DNA of 64,000 bases from Azoarcus sp. (GTDB lineage: Bacteria; Pseudomonadota; Gammaproteobacteria; Burkholderiales; Rhodocyclaceae). The stretch spans positions 30,258 to 94,257 of the forward strand of contig JAUSOD010000053.1 in the NCBI GenBank assembly GCA_030656215.1, given 5' to 3'. Below, piece by piece: positions 39,996-49,810 of this stretch. Below the pieces are notes generated by a model. It worked only from the letters and a program-made list of their open reading frames with translations. It did not search any database and was not told where the DNA came from. The position numbers and the translations under genes were made by a program. How positions within the stretch are numbered: position 1 is the first letter of the stretch; each line of letters opens with the position of its first letter.

Positions 39996-41147
39996 TTACT
40001 TGAGGAGCTCGCGGGCGACGATCAGCTTTTGCACTTCGGTCGCTCCTTCGTAAATACGCAGTGCGCGGATCTCGCGGTACAGCGACTCGACCTTGACCCC
40101 GACGCGTACGCCCTGCCCGCCGTGCATCTGCACTGCGGCGTCGATCACGCGCTGGGCGTTCTCGGTGGCGGTCATCTTGGCCATGGCCGCTTCGCGCGTG
40201 GTCGGCAACTTCTGCACGTCGCGCCTCCAAGCGGCCCGCACCGTCAGCAGCGCTGCAGCTTCGATGTCGGTGGCCATGTCGCCCAGTTTGGCCTGGGTGA
40301 GCTGGAAGTCGGCCAGGGTATGGCCGAACATCGGTCGCTTGCGGGCGTGGCTCAGCGCTTCGTCGAGCGCGCGACGGGCAAAGCCGAGCGCGGCGGCGGC
40401 GACCGAGGAGCGGAAGATATCGAGCGTACGCATCGCCACCTTGAAGCCCTCGCCCGCTGCGCCCAGGCGGTTGCCGACCGGCACTTTCATGTCGGTGAAG
40501 CGCAGCCGCGCGAGCGGATGCGGGGCGATCACTTCGAGCCGCTCGGCAATCTCGAAGCCGGGCGTGTCGGGATAGACGACGAAGGCGGAGATGCCGCGCG
40601 TGCCCGGCGCCTCGCCGGTGCGGGCGAAGACGCAATACACATCGGCGATGCCGCCGTTGGAGATCCAGGTTTTTTCGCCGTTCAGCACATAGTGATCGCC
40701 TTCCAGGCGCGCCTCGCAGGCCATCGCACCGACGTCCGACCCGGCATCCGGTTCGGTCAGGGCGAAGGCGGCGATCCACTCGCCGGCAGCGACCTTGGGC
40801 AGCACATGGCGTTTGATCTCCTCGCTGCCCGACAGCGTGATCGCACCGGTGCCCAGGCCCTGCATGGCGAAGGCAAAGTCGGCCAGGCCGTCATGGTAGG
40901 CCAGCGTTTCGCGGGCGATGCACAGCGAGCGCGAGTCGAGTTCGGCGAGTGCGCCGCCGTAGGCGGCCGGCACCGCGTAGCGCAGAAAGCCGGCCTTGCC
41001 GAGCGCGGCGACGAGCTGGCGGCAGGCGTTGTCGGTGTCGTGGTGATCGATCGCCGGCATCGCGGACGATGCCCAGTCGAAGATCGCGTCGGAGAGCTGG
41101 CGGTGTTCGGGGCCGTAGAACGGCAGGTCGAGGATGGAGCGGTCCAT
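39996..41147 (-). CDS. Acyl-CoA dehydrogenase
   Basis: 383 residues from the ATG at 41147 ([18 protein letters not shown]). Upstream in-frame sequence overlaps the preceding gene and is not conserved-looking. Family motifs are [15 protein letters not shown] (FAD/substrate loop), [18 protein letters not shown] and the catalytic Glu in [10 protein letters not shown]. The substrate is not predictable by eye. By context it acts on an alicyclic or dicarboxylic CoA ester from the ring-reduction step. Confidence 0.88.
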   Translation of the reverse strand: MDRSILDLPFYGPEHRQLSDAIFDWASSAMPAIDHHDTDNACRQLVAALGKAGFLRYAVPAAYGGALAELDSRSLCIARETLAYHDGLADFAFAMQGLGTGAITLSGSEEIKRHVLPKVAAGEWIAAFALTEPDAGSDVGAMACEARLEGDHYVLNGEKTWISNGGIADVYCVFARTGEAPGTRGISAFVVYPDTPGFEIAERLEVIAPHPLARLRFTDMKVPVGNRLGAAGEGFKVAMRTLDIFRSSVAAAALGFARRALDEALSHARKRPMFGHTLADFQLTQAKLGDMATDIEAAALLTVRAAWRRDVQKLPTTREAAMAKMTATENAQRVIDAAVQMHGGQGVRVGVKVESLYREIRALRIYEGATEVQKLIVARELLK

Positions 41148-41154
41148 GGCGGCC

Positions 41155-42000
41155 TCAATTCCCTTCAAACTTGGGTTTCTGCTTCGACGCAAAGGCTTCG
41201 AAGGCACGTTTGAAGTCGCCGGTCATCATGCAGATGGCCTGGGCCTGGGCTTCGGATTCGATCATTTCCTCGATGCCCATGGCCCATTCCTGGTTGATCA
41301 TGGTCTTGGTGACGGTGTGGGCGAACCAGGGGCCGTCGGCGAGGTTGCGGGCGAGCTTGTGGGCTTGGGCAAGGAGGTCCGCTGCGGGGTGCAGCGCGCT
41401 GAAGAAGCCCCAGGCGAGTCCTTCGTCGGCGCTCATGGCGCGGCCGGTCATCAGCAGTTCGGTGGCGCGTCCTTGGCCGATCATGCGCGGCAGCAGGCCG
41501 CAGGCGCCCATGTCGGCGCCGGCGAGGCCGACCCGGGTGAACAGGTAGGCGGTTTTGGTTTCGGGGGTGCCGAGGCGGAAGTCGGAGGCGAGTGCGACCA
41601 TGGCGCCAGCGCCGGCGCAGATGCCGTCGATGGCGGAGATGATGGGTTGCGGGGCGCGGCGCATGGCTTTGACCAGGTCGCCGGTCATGCGGGTGAATTC
41701 GAGCAGTTCGGGCATGCTCATTTTGGTGAGCGGTTCGATGATTTCGAACACGTCACCGCCCGAGCAGAAGTTGCCGCCGGCACCCTGGATGACGACGCTG
41801 CGGACGTCGCTGGCGTAGGTGAGGTCGCGGAACAGGTTGCGCAGTTCGGCGTAGGAGTCGAAGGTGAGCGGGTTTTTCTTGTCCGGTCGGTTCAGGGTGA
41901 TCGTGGCCACCCGGCCGTCGTCCGAGCACTCCCACTTGAAGTGGCGTGCGGGGTAGTCCTTGAACGGACGCTTGTGATCGTTCATCGAAAGTTCTGCCAT
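41155..42000 (-). CDS. Crotonase-family protein lacking the hydratase glutamates
   Basis: 281 residues, with a GGAGAGAG ribosome site before the first ATG. The crotonase oxyanion region [12 protein letters not shown] is clear. At the two hydratase Glu positions it has [11 protein letters not shown] and [13 protein letters not shown], with no Glu. It is therefore unlikely to be a simple enoyl-CoA hydratase and may be a ring hydrolase or isomerase of the pathway. It is placed directly before the acyl-CoA dehydrogenase in the operon. Similar proteins accompany 2-aminobenzoyl-CoA/salicylyl-CoA monooxygenases. Confidence 0.85.
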   Translation of the reverse strand: MAELSMNDHKRPFKDYPARHFKWECSDDGRVATITLNRPDKKNPLTFDSYAELRNLFRDLTYASDVRSVVIQGAGGNFCSGGDVFEIIEPLTKMSMPELLEFTRMTGDLVKAMRRAPQPIISAIDGICAGAGAMVALASDFRLGTPETKTAYLFTRVGLAGADMGACGLLPRMIGQGRATELLMTGRAMSADEGLAWGFFSALHPAADLLAQAHKLARNLADGPWFAHTVTKTMINQEWAMGIEEMIESEAQAQAICMMTGDFKRAFEAFASKQKPKFEGN

Positions 42001-42121
42001 GGTCTCTCTCCTTCCTGTCTCTCAGTCTTGCGGGTCGCCGTGGTGGCGGGTCCGTGATTCTGTCGTTACTTAATCAGCGGGCTTGTGTGCCTGCGATGTC
42101 GGTGAGCGTGCCGGGTGCTTT

Positions 42122-42182
42122 CTCCGCGGCTGCGGAACTCGCCCTTCGGGCTCAGACAGTCCTCGCCGCTGCGCAAACACCC
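42122..42182 (+). repeat. 61-bp inverted repeat, left copy
   Basis: Identical, in reverse complement, to 43112-43172. The pair flanks the SDR gene. It contains the small hairpin GCCCTTCGGGC. It lies in the 222-bp gap between the SDR and crotonase genes. No open gene or transposase is associated. Confidence 0.9.
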
Positions 42183-42222
42183 GGCACACTCGCCTTGCAG
42201 GGTGCATGCTCACAGCGGAGTC

Positions 42223-43032
42223 TTATCCGGCCATGACTTCTCCACCGGCCACCGGAATCGACTGCCCGTGAATCGCTTCCGACCCGGGCAGGCACAGCCA
42301 GCCCACGGTCCTTGCCACATCTTCAGGCTGCACAAGACGGCCCTGCGGGTTACTTGCGGCCAGCGTGGTCTTGGCCTCATCGCTGCTGCGGCCGGTCTTG
42401 GACACAATGTTGTCCACCGCACCGCCCAGCAGCGGGGTGTCGGTATAGCCCGGGCAAACCGCATTCACGGTAATCCCCTGCTTCGCCACCTCCAGCGCCA
42501 GCGCGCGGGTGAAACCGATCACACCGTGCTTGGCGGCGCAGTAGGCCGACACATAGGCATAGCCCACCAGACCGGCCGTGCTGGCGATATTGACGATGCG
42601 CCCCCAGCGTGCGGACTGCATGCCGGGCAGTACCGCGTGCGTGCAGTTGAAGGTGCCGGTGAGGTTCACCGTCAACATCTCGTTCCACAATTCAGGCGTG
42701 GTCTTGCCTGCCGGCGCACTCTTGGCCGCCCCGGCGTTATTGATCAGGATCGCGATCGGCCCACGCTCGGTTGCGGCCCCGGTCAATGCTGCAGCGATCC
42801 CGGCGTGGTCAGTGATATCCGCCACGGCAACGCCATGGCCCTGCCCTGCCAACTTCGCACGGGTGCCTTCCAATGGCTCGGCGCGGCGCCCGACAAGCGT
42901 CAACTTGGCGCCGAGACTTGCAAGCTCGACTGCAATCGCCTCACCGATACCGCTGCCGGCACCGGTCACCACAGCGTGGCGACCTGCGAGCGGCAGAGCC
43001 ATCTCACTGTTACTTTCAGGGCTCGCGTTCAT
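42223..43032 (-). CDS. SDR-family 3-hydroxyacyl-CoA dehydrogenase
   Basis: NAD(P)-dependent oxidoreductase of 269 residues from the ATG at 43032 (MNASPESN). The cofactor motif TGAGSGIG, NNAG, and the catalytic Ser (NIASTAG) with YxxxK (YCAAK) are all seen. In the known 2-aminobenzoyl-CoA pathway an SDR acts after the monooxygenase/reductase on an oxo or hydroxy alicyclic CoA ester. It is bounded on both sides by copies of a 61-bp inverted repeat, unlike the tight spacing elsewhere in the cluster. Confidence 0.9.
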   Translation of the reverse strand: MNASPESNSEMALPLAGRHAVVTGAGSGIGEAIAVELASLGAKLTLVGRRAEPLEGTRAKLAGQGHGVAVADITDHAGIAAALTGAATERGPIAILINNAGAAKSAPAGKTTPELWNEMLTVNLTGTFNCTHAVLPGMQSARWGRIVNIASTAGLVGYAYVSAYCAAKHGVIGFTRALALEVAKQGITVNAVCPGYTDTPLLGGAVDNIVSKTGRSSDEAKTTLAASNPQGRLVQPEDVARTVGWLCLPGSEAIHGQSIPVAGGEVMAG

Positions 43033-43111
43033 TACACCCCACCTTCTCAAGTATTCGGTTTTGACCTTGCCTTATACACAGAGCCAGCACCCCACGTCGA
43101 AGAGTGGGGTG

Positions 43112-43172
43112 GGGTGTTTGCGCAGCGGCGAGGACTGTCTGAGCCCGAAGGGCGAGTTCCGCAGCCGCGGAG
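43112..43172 (-). repeat. 61-bp inverted repeat, right copy
   Basis: Reverse complement of 42122-42182 with no mismatch. It lies in the 217-bp gap between the monooxygenase stop and the SDR start. It could be a mobile non-autonomous repeat or a stem-forming processing/termination element copied twice. Confidence 0.9.
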
Positions 43173-43249
43173 CAAATTCCCCACCCCGCTCCCCAAAGCA
43201 CACAGGTCGAGAACCACAAAGTCCTCTCCCCCTGCCTAGCTCAAGCCAA

Positions 43250-45568
43250 TCACTTCCCAGGCGCAACGTAGCTGCGCTTGAGATTGCTCTCATACTGCCC
43301 ACGCGCCGACATGTACTGCTTCGGCCACGCCAGCCCCTTGTACTCGATCTTCGCCGCCTCGTGCAGCATCCACGACGGGTCAGCCAGATGCGGACGGGCG
43401 ATCGCGCACAGATCCGCACGACCGGCAGCGATGATGCTATTCACATGATCGGCCTCAAAGATCGCCCCCACCGCGATGGTCGGAATACCCACCTCGTTGC
43501 GGATACGGTCAGCGAACGGCGTCTGGAACATACGCCCGAACACCGGCTTCTCGCCCTTCCACACCTGACCCGAAGAGCAATCGATGATGTCCGCCCCCGC
43601 CTCCTTGAACAAACGGGCAATCGCCACCGCATCGTCAGCCGTATTACCGCCCGGGAACCAGTCATGGCACGACAAGCGTACCGACATCGGCTTGTCCGCC
43701 GGCCACACCGCACGCATCGCCTTGAACACCTCCAGCGGATAGCGCGCGCGGTTCTCGATACTGCCGCCGTACTCATCCTTGCGCTGATTGGTCAGCGGCG
43801 ACAGGAAGCTCGACAACAGATAACCGTGGGCGCAGTGGAACTCGAGAATATCGAAACCGGCCTCGGCCGCCATTTTGGTCGAACGGACGAAATCGGCCGT
43901 CACCCGGTCCATATCGTCACGATCCATCTCGCGCGGCACCTGCGAATTCGGCAGATAAGGCAGCGGCGAAGCGGAGATCAGCTCCCAGCCACCCGACTCA
44001 AGCGGCTGATCGATGCCGTCCCAGGCCAGTTTGGTCGAACCCTTGCGCCCGGCATGGCCGAGCTGGATGCCCATTTTGGCGCTCGAATTGGCATGGACGA
44101 AATCGACGATGCGCTTCCACGCATTCACATGCTCCGGCTTGTACATCCCGGCGCACCCCGGGGTAATGCGGGCATCGGGCGACACACAAGTCATCTCGGT
44201 GTAAAGCAAGCCCGTGCCACCCATGGCGCGGGCGCCAAAGTGCACCAGATGGAAATCACTGGCAAACCCGTCCTCGGCCGAATACATCGCCATCGGCGAC
44301 ATGATCACGCGGTTCGGCAGGCTCAGGCCACGCAGCTTGAACGGCGTGAACATCGGCGGCGGAGCCGGTTTGTCGGCCGGCACGGTCACGCCGGCCTGCT
44401 GCGCAAACCAGCGCTCATAGCCCTCCAGCCATGCGGCGTCGCGCAGCCGCAGATTCTCGTGCGAGATCCGCTGCGAGCGGGTCAGCATCGAGTACATGAA
44501 CTGCTCTGGCTCCATCGTGTCGCAGTAGCGCGCGTCGCACACCTCGAACCACTCCATCGCGTTCCACGCCGCATTTTGCAGACGCAGCACATCGACGTTG
44601 CGGCTTTCCTGGTACTTCGCCAGCACATCGGGGATATGTTCGCGCGTATCGCCCTCTTCCTTGAACAGCCGGGTGAGCTCGATTGCATCCTCAAGCGCCA
44701 GCTTGGTGCCCGAACCGATCGCAAAGTGCGCGGTGTGCACCGCATCGCCCATCAGCACCACATGGCTCTTGCCATTGAAGTGATGCCACTGGTCGCACTT
44801 CACGCGCTGGAAATTGAGCCAGGCCGAGCCGCGCTGGTGGCGGGAATTGGTCATCTGGGCATGGCCGTCTATTTGCTTCTCGAACAGCTTCTCGCAGAAC
44901 GCGATCGACTCCGCCTGATCGGCCTTGTCCAGGCCATGCGCCAGCCACACATGCTCGGGACACTCGACGATGAAAGTCGTGGTGGTGTCGTCGAACTTGT
45001 AGATGTGGGCCTGGAACCAGCCGTGCTCGGTCTTCTCGAAAATGAAGTTGAAGGCATCGTAGAGCTTGTTGGTGCCAAGCCAGATATAGCGGTTCGGACG
45101 GCCGACGATGTCCGGTTTGAACACTTCTTCATAACGACCGCGGATCTTCGAATTGATGCCGTCAGAAGCGATGATCAGGTCGGCGTCCGGGTACTCGAGG
45201 TCGGAATCGACATCCTTCTCGAACACCAGCTCGACCCCCATCTGCTCGCAGCGCTCCTGCAGGATGTTGAGCATCATCTTGCGTCCGATACCGACGAAGC
45301 CGTGGCCGCCACTGCGGATCGAACGGCCCTTGAAGTGCATCTCGATGTCGTCCCAGTGGTTGAATGCCACCTGGATCGCGTCGGCCGTCACCGGATCCCA
45401 CTCGCGCATGTTGTCCATGGTCGCGTCGGAAAAGACCACACCCCAGCCGAAAGTGTCGTAGGGCTTGTTGCGCTCGACCACGGTAACCTCGTGTGCCGGG
45501 TTCAGCTTCTTCATCAGAATCGCGAAATACAGCCCTGCCGGGCCCCCACCGATACAGACGATGCGCAT
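43250..45568 (-). CDS. Fused flavin monooxygenase/Old-Yellow-Enzyme: 2-aminobenzoyl-CoA monooxygenase/reductase or salicylyl-CoA 5-hydroxylase
   Basis: 772 residues, about 85 kDa, matching the size of the A. evansii 2-aminobenzoyl-CoA monooxygenase/reductase. The N-terminal half (1 to about 375) is a class A FAD monooxygenase with [13 protein letters not shown] and [15 protein letters not shown]. The C-terminal half (about 390 on) is an OYE-type FMN oxidase ([41 protein letters not shown]). The known enzyme hydroxylates the aromatic CoA ester at C5 and then reduces the ring. It has a strong ribosome site (AAGGAG). The neighbouring crotonases, dehydrogenases and RidA-like gene favour the anthranilate substrate, but salicylyl-CoA cannot be excluded. 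No CoA ligase is in the window. Confidence 0.9.
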   Translation of the reverse strand: MRIVCIGGGPAGLYFAILMKKLNPAHEVTVVERNKPYDTFGWGVVFSDATMDNMREWDPVTADAIQVAFNHWDDIEMHFKGRSIRSGGHGFVGIGRKMMLNILQERCEQMGVELVFEKDVDSDLEYPDADLIIASDGINSKIRGRYEEVFKPDIVGRPNRYIWLGTNKLYDAFNFIFEKTEHGWFQAHIYKFDDTTTTFIVECPEHVWLAHGLDKADQAESIAFCEKLFEKQIDGHAQMTNSRHQRGSAWLNFQRVKCDQWHHFNGKSHVVLMGDAVHTAHFAIGSGTKLALEDAIELTRLFKEEGDTREHIPDVLAKYQESRNVDVLRLQNAAWNAMEWFEVCDARYCDTMEPEQFMYSMLTRSQRISHENLRLRDAAWLEGYERWFAQQAGVTVPADKPAPPPMFTPFKLRGLSLPNRVIMSPMAMYSAEDGFASDFHLVHFGARAMGGTGLLYTEMTCVSPDARITPGCAGMYKPEHVNAWKRIVDFVHANSSAKMGIQLGHAGRKGSTKLAWDGIDQPLESGGWELISASPLPYLPNSQVPREMDRDDMDRVTADFVRSTKMAAEAGFDILEFHCAHGYLLSSFLSPLTNQRKDEYGGSIENRARYPLEVFKAMRAVWPADKPMSVRLSCHDWFPGGNTADDAVAIARLFKEAGADIIDCSSGQVWKGEKPVFGRMFQTPFADRIRNEVGIPTIAVGAIFEADHVNSIIAAGRADLCAIARPHLADPSWMLHEAAKIEYKGLAWPKQYMSARGQYESNLKRSYVAPGK

Positions 45569-45655
45569 GCTGTTGCTCCTTCAGTGTTGAGCCATCCGGA
45601 CACCCTGGGGAGAAGGGCCGAAACTGGCGAGATCAAGTTCCCTTGTTTAGTGAGC

Positions 45656-45684
45656 AATATTTCATAGTTAAACTATCAAGTCAA
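45656..45684 (-). promoter_or_regulatory. Promoter of the monooxygenase gene with palindromic operator in the spacer
   Basis: Minus strand: -35 TTGACT (45684-45679), 17-bp spacer, -10-like AATATT (45661-45656). Inside the spacer lies a perfect palindrome ATAGTT-A-AACTAT (45664-45676). That is the size and place expected for a MarR-type operator. The MarR gene is directly upstream on the same strand. Confidence 0.65.
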
Positions 45685-45737
45685 CAAGCATCTGGGATGG
45701 AGCAAGTCGCCCCCTGCCAGCTTGAACTTGCTGACGC

Positions 45738-46235
45738 TTAGTCCTCGACCGGTACCACCACCGGATGAAGCGCAAGCAGCGCCTTCAGCATCGAGATCAA
45801 CATCTCCGCATTCTCACGACCGAAAGGCTCGAGCACCCGGTTCTGGTGCTCGATCGCCCGTTCGCGCAGGGCATCCATCAGCCGATGTCCCTTGGGCGTG
45901 ATCTGCACCACTGTCTGGCGGCGGTCGGTACGCACGTGCGTGCGATCGACAATACCGTCGGCCTCCATGCGCTGCACGACCTTGCTCAAGGTCGGCTGCT
46001 TGGTCAGGGTCAACTGGCTGAGCACACCGATACTCTCCCCATCGCTGCCCTCAAGACTCGCCAACACCCGCCATTCAGTCACCGACAGGCCCACTGCCTC
46101 GACCTCGCGATGAAACTCACGCGAAATCCGGCTGCTCGCCTGCGCAAGCAAAAAGGCCAGATAGCTGTCGACAAAGCGCAGGGCCTGACCCCCGGCCGGT
46201 TCAACAATCTTCTGCGCGGGCGACTCTTCCGTCAT
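45738..46235 (-). CDS. MarR-family transcriptional regulator
   Basis: 165 residues from the ATG at 46235. The winged helix is clear: LSVTEWRVLASLEG, LTLTKQPTLSKVVQRMEADGIVDR (recognition helix), and THVRTDRRQTVVQITPKG (wing). Its position directly upstream of the monooxygenase cluster suggests it is the local repressor, relieved by an aryl-CoA ester as in BadR/HcaR-type regulators. A good operator candidate lies 54 bp past its stop, in the next promoter. Confidence 0.92.
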   Translation of the reverse strand: MTEESPAQKIVEPAGGQALRFVDSYLAFLLAQASSRISREFHREVEAVGLSVTEWRVLASLEGSDGESIGVLSQLTLTKQPTLSKVVQRMEADGIVDRTHVRTDRRQTVVQITPKGHRLMDALRERAIEHQNRVLEPFGRENAEMLISMLKALLALHPVVVPVED

Positions 46236-46301
46236 TTCTCTACCACTCCCATACGCCACAGATTGACGGACCGGGCTGGGCCGGCACCAACAACGGGGCA
46301 C

Positions 46302-46357
46302 GCTATAAAAAAAACCAACTTGCGAATCAAGCAGCTTTGCTTATAAATTGTTTATAA
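46302..46357 (-). promoter_or_regulatory. marR promoter and AT-rich palindrome
   Basis: Minus strand: TTGATT (46330-46325), 17-bp spacer, TATAGC (46307-46302), driving the MarR gene. Just upstream lies a 17-bp palindrome TTATAAA-TTG-TTTATAA (46341-46357), in the gap shared with the divergent AraC gene. It is a candidate operator for either regulator. Confidence 0.55.
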
Positions 46358-46459
46358 CTATACGGTAATCGCGAAATACCAAATCTCCATGGAGCCGGTG
46401 ATGACAGTGAGCCCCCCGAACACGGTGCCGCCCCTTTCCTTTCACCGCGGGGAACTGCC

Positions 46460-47470
46460 GTGAATGCGCCCGAGATGATCCGGCTCGGAGAACCTCTCTC
46501 CGCCTTCCCCTTCTTCAACTCCCGCGATGCAGACGAGGCAAGGCTAAAAGTTGCCCGCATATTCTGCCCCCATGAGCTTCGCCCGGTCAGCAGCCGAACA
46601 CCCTTCGCCTCCCGCCACAACGTAGTGAAGCTCGGCGAGACCGCACTCAATTACCTGACATATGGTACCGAGGTCGACATCGTTCCGGGCTGCCTCGACA
46701 GCTTTTACCTGGTCCAGATTCCGCTCCACGGCACCGCGCGCATCCGCTGCGGCAAGCACGACGTTCACTCCTCGCCCGCCACGGCGAGCATTCTCAACCC
46801 CGATGAGCCCACCCACATGCGCTGGCAGCAAGACAATCGCCAGTTGATGCTATGGATTCCGCGCGCCTCGCTCGAAAGCCGCCTCGAGGAGCATCTCGGC
46901 GAAGCTCCGTCGGCCCCGCTGAGCTTCGATGTCGCGCTGTCGCAACGCGAGGGCATGACCCGGAGCTGGTGCCGGATGGTGCTCGACCTCGCCGACAACA
47001 TCGACCAGTGCGGGGCCGACTGGCTGCGTTACCGCCCCACCGTGGCTGGTCTTGAAGACTGCTTGATCCGTGGGCTGCTGCAACTTCATCGGCATAACTA
47101 CAGCGACCGCATCAACCAGCCACAGCAATCGGCACTGCCACGTCACGTACAGCGGGCGATCGACTTCATCTACGCTCATGTCGAAGACGCAATCACCGTT
47201 GGCGAAGTCGCTCGCGCCGCCTGCGTGAGCGTGCGCTCGCTGGAGGAAGGCTTTCGCAAACACTGCGACACCACGCCGCTGGTGTTCCTGCGCAACGTCC
47301 GTCTCGATCGCGTACGCAAGGCCCTCGACGGCTCGGCGCCCGGCAGCGACAAGGTGGCGGTACTCGCACATCGCTTTGGCTTCGCCCACCTTGGTCGCTT
47401 CTCCGCCTATTACAAGGCCCGCTTCGGCGAGACGCCCTCGCAGACGGCCAGTCGCCCACTGCGCAACTGA
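46460..47470 (+). CDS. AraC-family transcriptional activator
   Basis: 336 residues. The N-terminal half is a cupin-like AraC-binding domain (FASRHNVVKLG, YLVQIPLHGTARI). The C-terminal half has two helix-turn-helix motifs (ITVGEVARAACVSVRSLEEGF and KVAVLAHRFGFAHLGRFSAYY). It is transcribed towards the SDR/monooxygenase/reductase genes and resembles the AraC regulators that control indole-oxygenase (iif/ind) operons. The inducer may therefore be indole or a product of it (inference). Confidence 0.9.
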   Translation: MNAPEMIRLGEPLSAFPFFNSRDADEARLKVARIFCPHELRPVSSRTPFASRHNVVKLGETALNYLTYGTEVDIVPGCLDSFYLVQIPLHGTARIRCGKHDVHSSPATASILNPDEPTHMRWQQDNRQLMLWIPRASLESRLEEHLGEAPSAPLSFDVALSQREGMTRSWCRMVLDLADNIDQCGADWLRYRPTVAGLEDCLIRGLLQLHRHNYSDRINQPQQSALPRHVQRAIDFIYAHVEDAITVGEVARAACVSVRSLEEGFRKHCDTTPLVFLRNVRLDRVRKALDGSAPGSDKVAVLAHRFGFAHLGRFSAYYKARFGETPSQTASRPLRN

Positions 47471-47600
47471 ACGCTTCGAAGCAAGTCTGCGGGTTCCGGA
47501 CAAAGGCATCGCGCAAAGTGGATACCCGGTCGCGCCCCTGAAATGAACACTGTGTCCCAAGGACGCCCGTGGTGGCGTCACCGACCGGAGGACACAGCAG

Positions 47601-48389
47601 ATGAAAGGGATCAATGGCAAGGTTGCCATCGTGACCGGCGGCGCCACGATGATCGGCGAAGCCGTCGCACGCGACCTGATTGCCCACGGCGCACGCGTCG
47701 TACTGGCCGATATCGACACGCAAAAGGGGCCCTTGGCAGCCGACCGCCTTGGGTCGGCAGCCCGCTTCCACCAAACCGACGTCAGTAGCGATGAGCAGAT
47801 CGCACGCTGCGTGGCCGACACCGTGTCCGCCTGGGGCGGAGTCGACCTGCTGGTCAACTGCGCATGCACCTATGTCGATAACGGTGCCGCATCGACCCGC
47901 GCCGAGTGGGCCCAGGCGCTCGACGTAAACCTGGTCGGTGCCGCGATGATGCTCCAGGCCTGCCGCCCGGAGATGGCCAAGCGCGGCGGCGGTGCGGTGG
48001 TGAACTTCGCCTCGATCTCGGCCGCCGCAGCCCAGACCGGGCGCTGGCTCTACCCGGTCAGCAAGGCCGCAATGCTGCAACTCACCCGTGCCGCGGCCCT
48101 CGACCTGGCCCCCGACCACATCCGGGTCAACTCCGTCTCGCCCGGCTGGACCTGGTCCTCGATCATCGAAACCCTCTCCGGCGCCGACAAGGTGAAAGCC
48201 GACCATGTTGCCGCCGATTACCACATTGCTGGCCGTCTCGGACTTCCCGACGAAGTTGCCCAGGTGGTGAGCTTCCTGCTGTCGGATCACGCCAGCTTCG
48301 TCACCGGCACCGACTACGCCTGCGACGGGGGCTACGCCGCACTCGGTCCCGAAGGCAAGGCCGCAGCCATCACCCGGCTGATGGACTGA
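47601..48389 (+). CDS. SDR-family oxidoreductase
   Basis: 262 residues, with the GGAGGA ribosome site at a good distance. Cofactor motif TGGATMIG, catalytic Ser in NFASIS and Y-x-x-x-K in LYPVSKAAML. The NNAG motif is replaced by VNCACTYVD. SDR genes sit beside StyA-like oxygenases in indole-degradation operons, where one reduces or oxidises a dihydroxyindoline/isatin-type intermediate. That role is inferred from context only. Confidence 0.88.
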   Translation: MKGINGKVAIVTGGATMIGEAVARDLIAHGARVVLADIDTQKGPLAADRLGSAARFHQTDVSSDEQIARCVADTVSAWGGVDLLVNCACTYVDNGAASTRAEWAQALDVNLVGAAMMLQACRPEMAKRGGGAVVNFASISAAAAQTGRWLYPVSKAAMLQLTRAAALDLAPDHIRVNSVSPGWTWSSIIETLSGADKVKADHVAADYHIAGRLGLPDEVAQVVSFLLSDHASFVTGTDYACDGGYAALGPEGKAAAITRLMD

Positions 48390-48465
48390 GCCCTCCACAA
48401 GCTGCCCGCTTCACGTCACGCCGCCCCGCATCCGGCACGTCCGCCACCCATTTAGGGAGACTCTC

Positions 48466-49752
48466 ATGCATCTCGCCTCCGAATCGATCACCCCCCGCTC
48501 CATTGCCATCGTCGGCGCCGGCCAGGCCGGCCTGCTGCTCGGCTGCGCCCTGCTCGACAAGGGCTACGCCGTCACCATGGTCACCAACCGCAGCGCCGAA
48601 GACATCTGGAACGGCAAGGTGATGTCCTCGCAATTCATCTTCGATCCCGCACTGCAGATCGAACGTGATCTCGGCCTCGACCAGTGGGAGAAGGACTGCC
48701 CGTACACCGAAGGCATCGGCTTCTCCATCCCGGCGCCCGACGGCAGCGGCACCCAGGCCCTCCACTGGCACGCCCGCCTCCATGCACCGGGCCAGTCGGT
48801 GGACCAGCGGGTCAAGATGCCAGGCTGGATGGCGGAGTTCGTGCGCCGCGGTGGCGACCTGCGCTTTGAGGACGTCGGCGTGGCCGAGCTCGAGACGCTG
48901 ACCGCCGCCCACGAACTGGTGCTCCTTGCCGGTGGCAAGGGCGACATCGTGAACCTCCTGGGGCGTGACGACAGCCGCTCTCCAGTCCGCCAGCCCATGC
49001 GCCAGCTCGCCCTGACCTACGTCACCGGAATGAAACGCCACGACTACTACGAGTGCGTCAATTTCAACCTGATCCCGGGCGTGGGCGAATACTTCGTATT
49101 TCCGGCGCTCACCACCCATGGCGCCAGCAGCACCCAGGCCTGCGACATCATGGTGTTCGAAGGCGTACCGGGCGGCCCGATGGATTGCTGGGGCGACGCC
49201 AGGAGCCCGGAGCAGCATCTGGAAACCAGCCTCAACATCCTCAAGACCTTCGCGCCGTGGGAATACGAACGCAGCCGCGACTGCCAGCTCACCGACGCCA
49301 ACGGCACCCTCGCCGGGCGTATCACGCCGATGGTACGCAACGCCGTGCTCACCCTGCCCTCCGGGCGTAAGGTGTTCGGCATGGGTGACGCGGTGCTGGT
49401 CAACGACCCGATCACCGGCCAGGGCTCGAACAACGCCACCAAGGGCGCAAAGCACTACTACGACGCCATCCTCGCCCGCGGCGCCGGCGCCTTCGACGAA
49501 GCCTGGATGCGCCAGACCTTCGACGCGCTGTACAACGGCTACGCCGAGAAGGTGGTGCGCTGGACCAACAGCCTGCTGTTCCCGCCGCCGGACTACATCG
49601 TCAAGCTGCTCGCCACCGCCCAGCACGCCCCCGCACTCGCCTCGCGCATCGCCAACGGCTTCAACGACCCGCGCGACTACGCCGACTACTGGTTCGACGC
49701 CGCCGACGCCGAACGCCTGATGCAGCGCGAAATGGAAGCGGTCGCCGCATAA
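48466..49752 (+). CDS. Styrene/indole monooxygenase-like FAD oxygenase (StyA/IifC family)
   Basis: 428-residue single-component FAD oxygenase that needs FADH2 from a separate reductase. The dinucleotide motif GAGQAG is at residues 17-22. Further StyA-like signatures are TNRSAEDIWNG, QFIFDPALQIERDLGL, GMGDAVLVNDPITGQGSNNA and the long substrate domain. The related enzymes epoxidise styrene or indole. An indole role is favoured by the neighbouring SDR, the AraC regulator and the adjacent anthranilyl-CoA-type cluster. No styrene aldehyde route genes are present. Confidence 0.88.
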   Translation: MHLASESITPRSIAIVGAGQAGLLLGCALLDKGYAVTMVTNRSAEDIWNGKVMSSQFIFDPALQIERDLGLDQWEKDCPYTEGIGFSIPAPDGSGTQALHWHARLHAPGQSVDQRVKMPGWMAEFVRRGGDLRFEDVGVAELETLTAAHELVLLAGGKGDIVNLLGRDDSRSPVRQPMRQLALTYVTGMKRHDYYECVNFNLIPGVGEYFVFPALTTHGASSTQACDIMVFEGVPGGPMDCWGDARSPEQHLETSLNILKTFAPWEYERSRDCQLTDANGTLAGRITPMVRNAVLTLPSGRKVFGMGDAVLVNDPITGQGSNNATKGAKHYYDAILARGAGAFDEAWMRQTFDALYNGYAEKVVRWTNSLLFPPPDYIVKLLATAQHAPALASRIANGFNDPRDYADYWFDAADAERLMQREMEAVAA

Positions 49753-49810
49753 GCCCGCGCCCCTCCCGGGCACGTTCCGGGCGGCAGCCTTCCCCCAGAG
49801 GAGACCCAAC

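Noticed and set aside
42578..45667. 1029-codon open frame antisense to the monooxygenase/reductase
   Set aside because: Shadow frame: the minus strand carries clear FAD and OYE motifs, while this frame is Arg/His/Leu-rich without domains.
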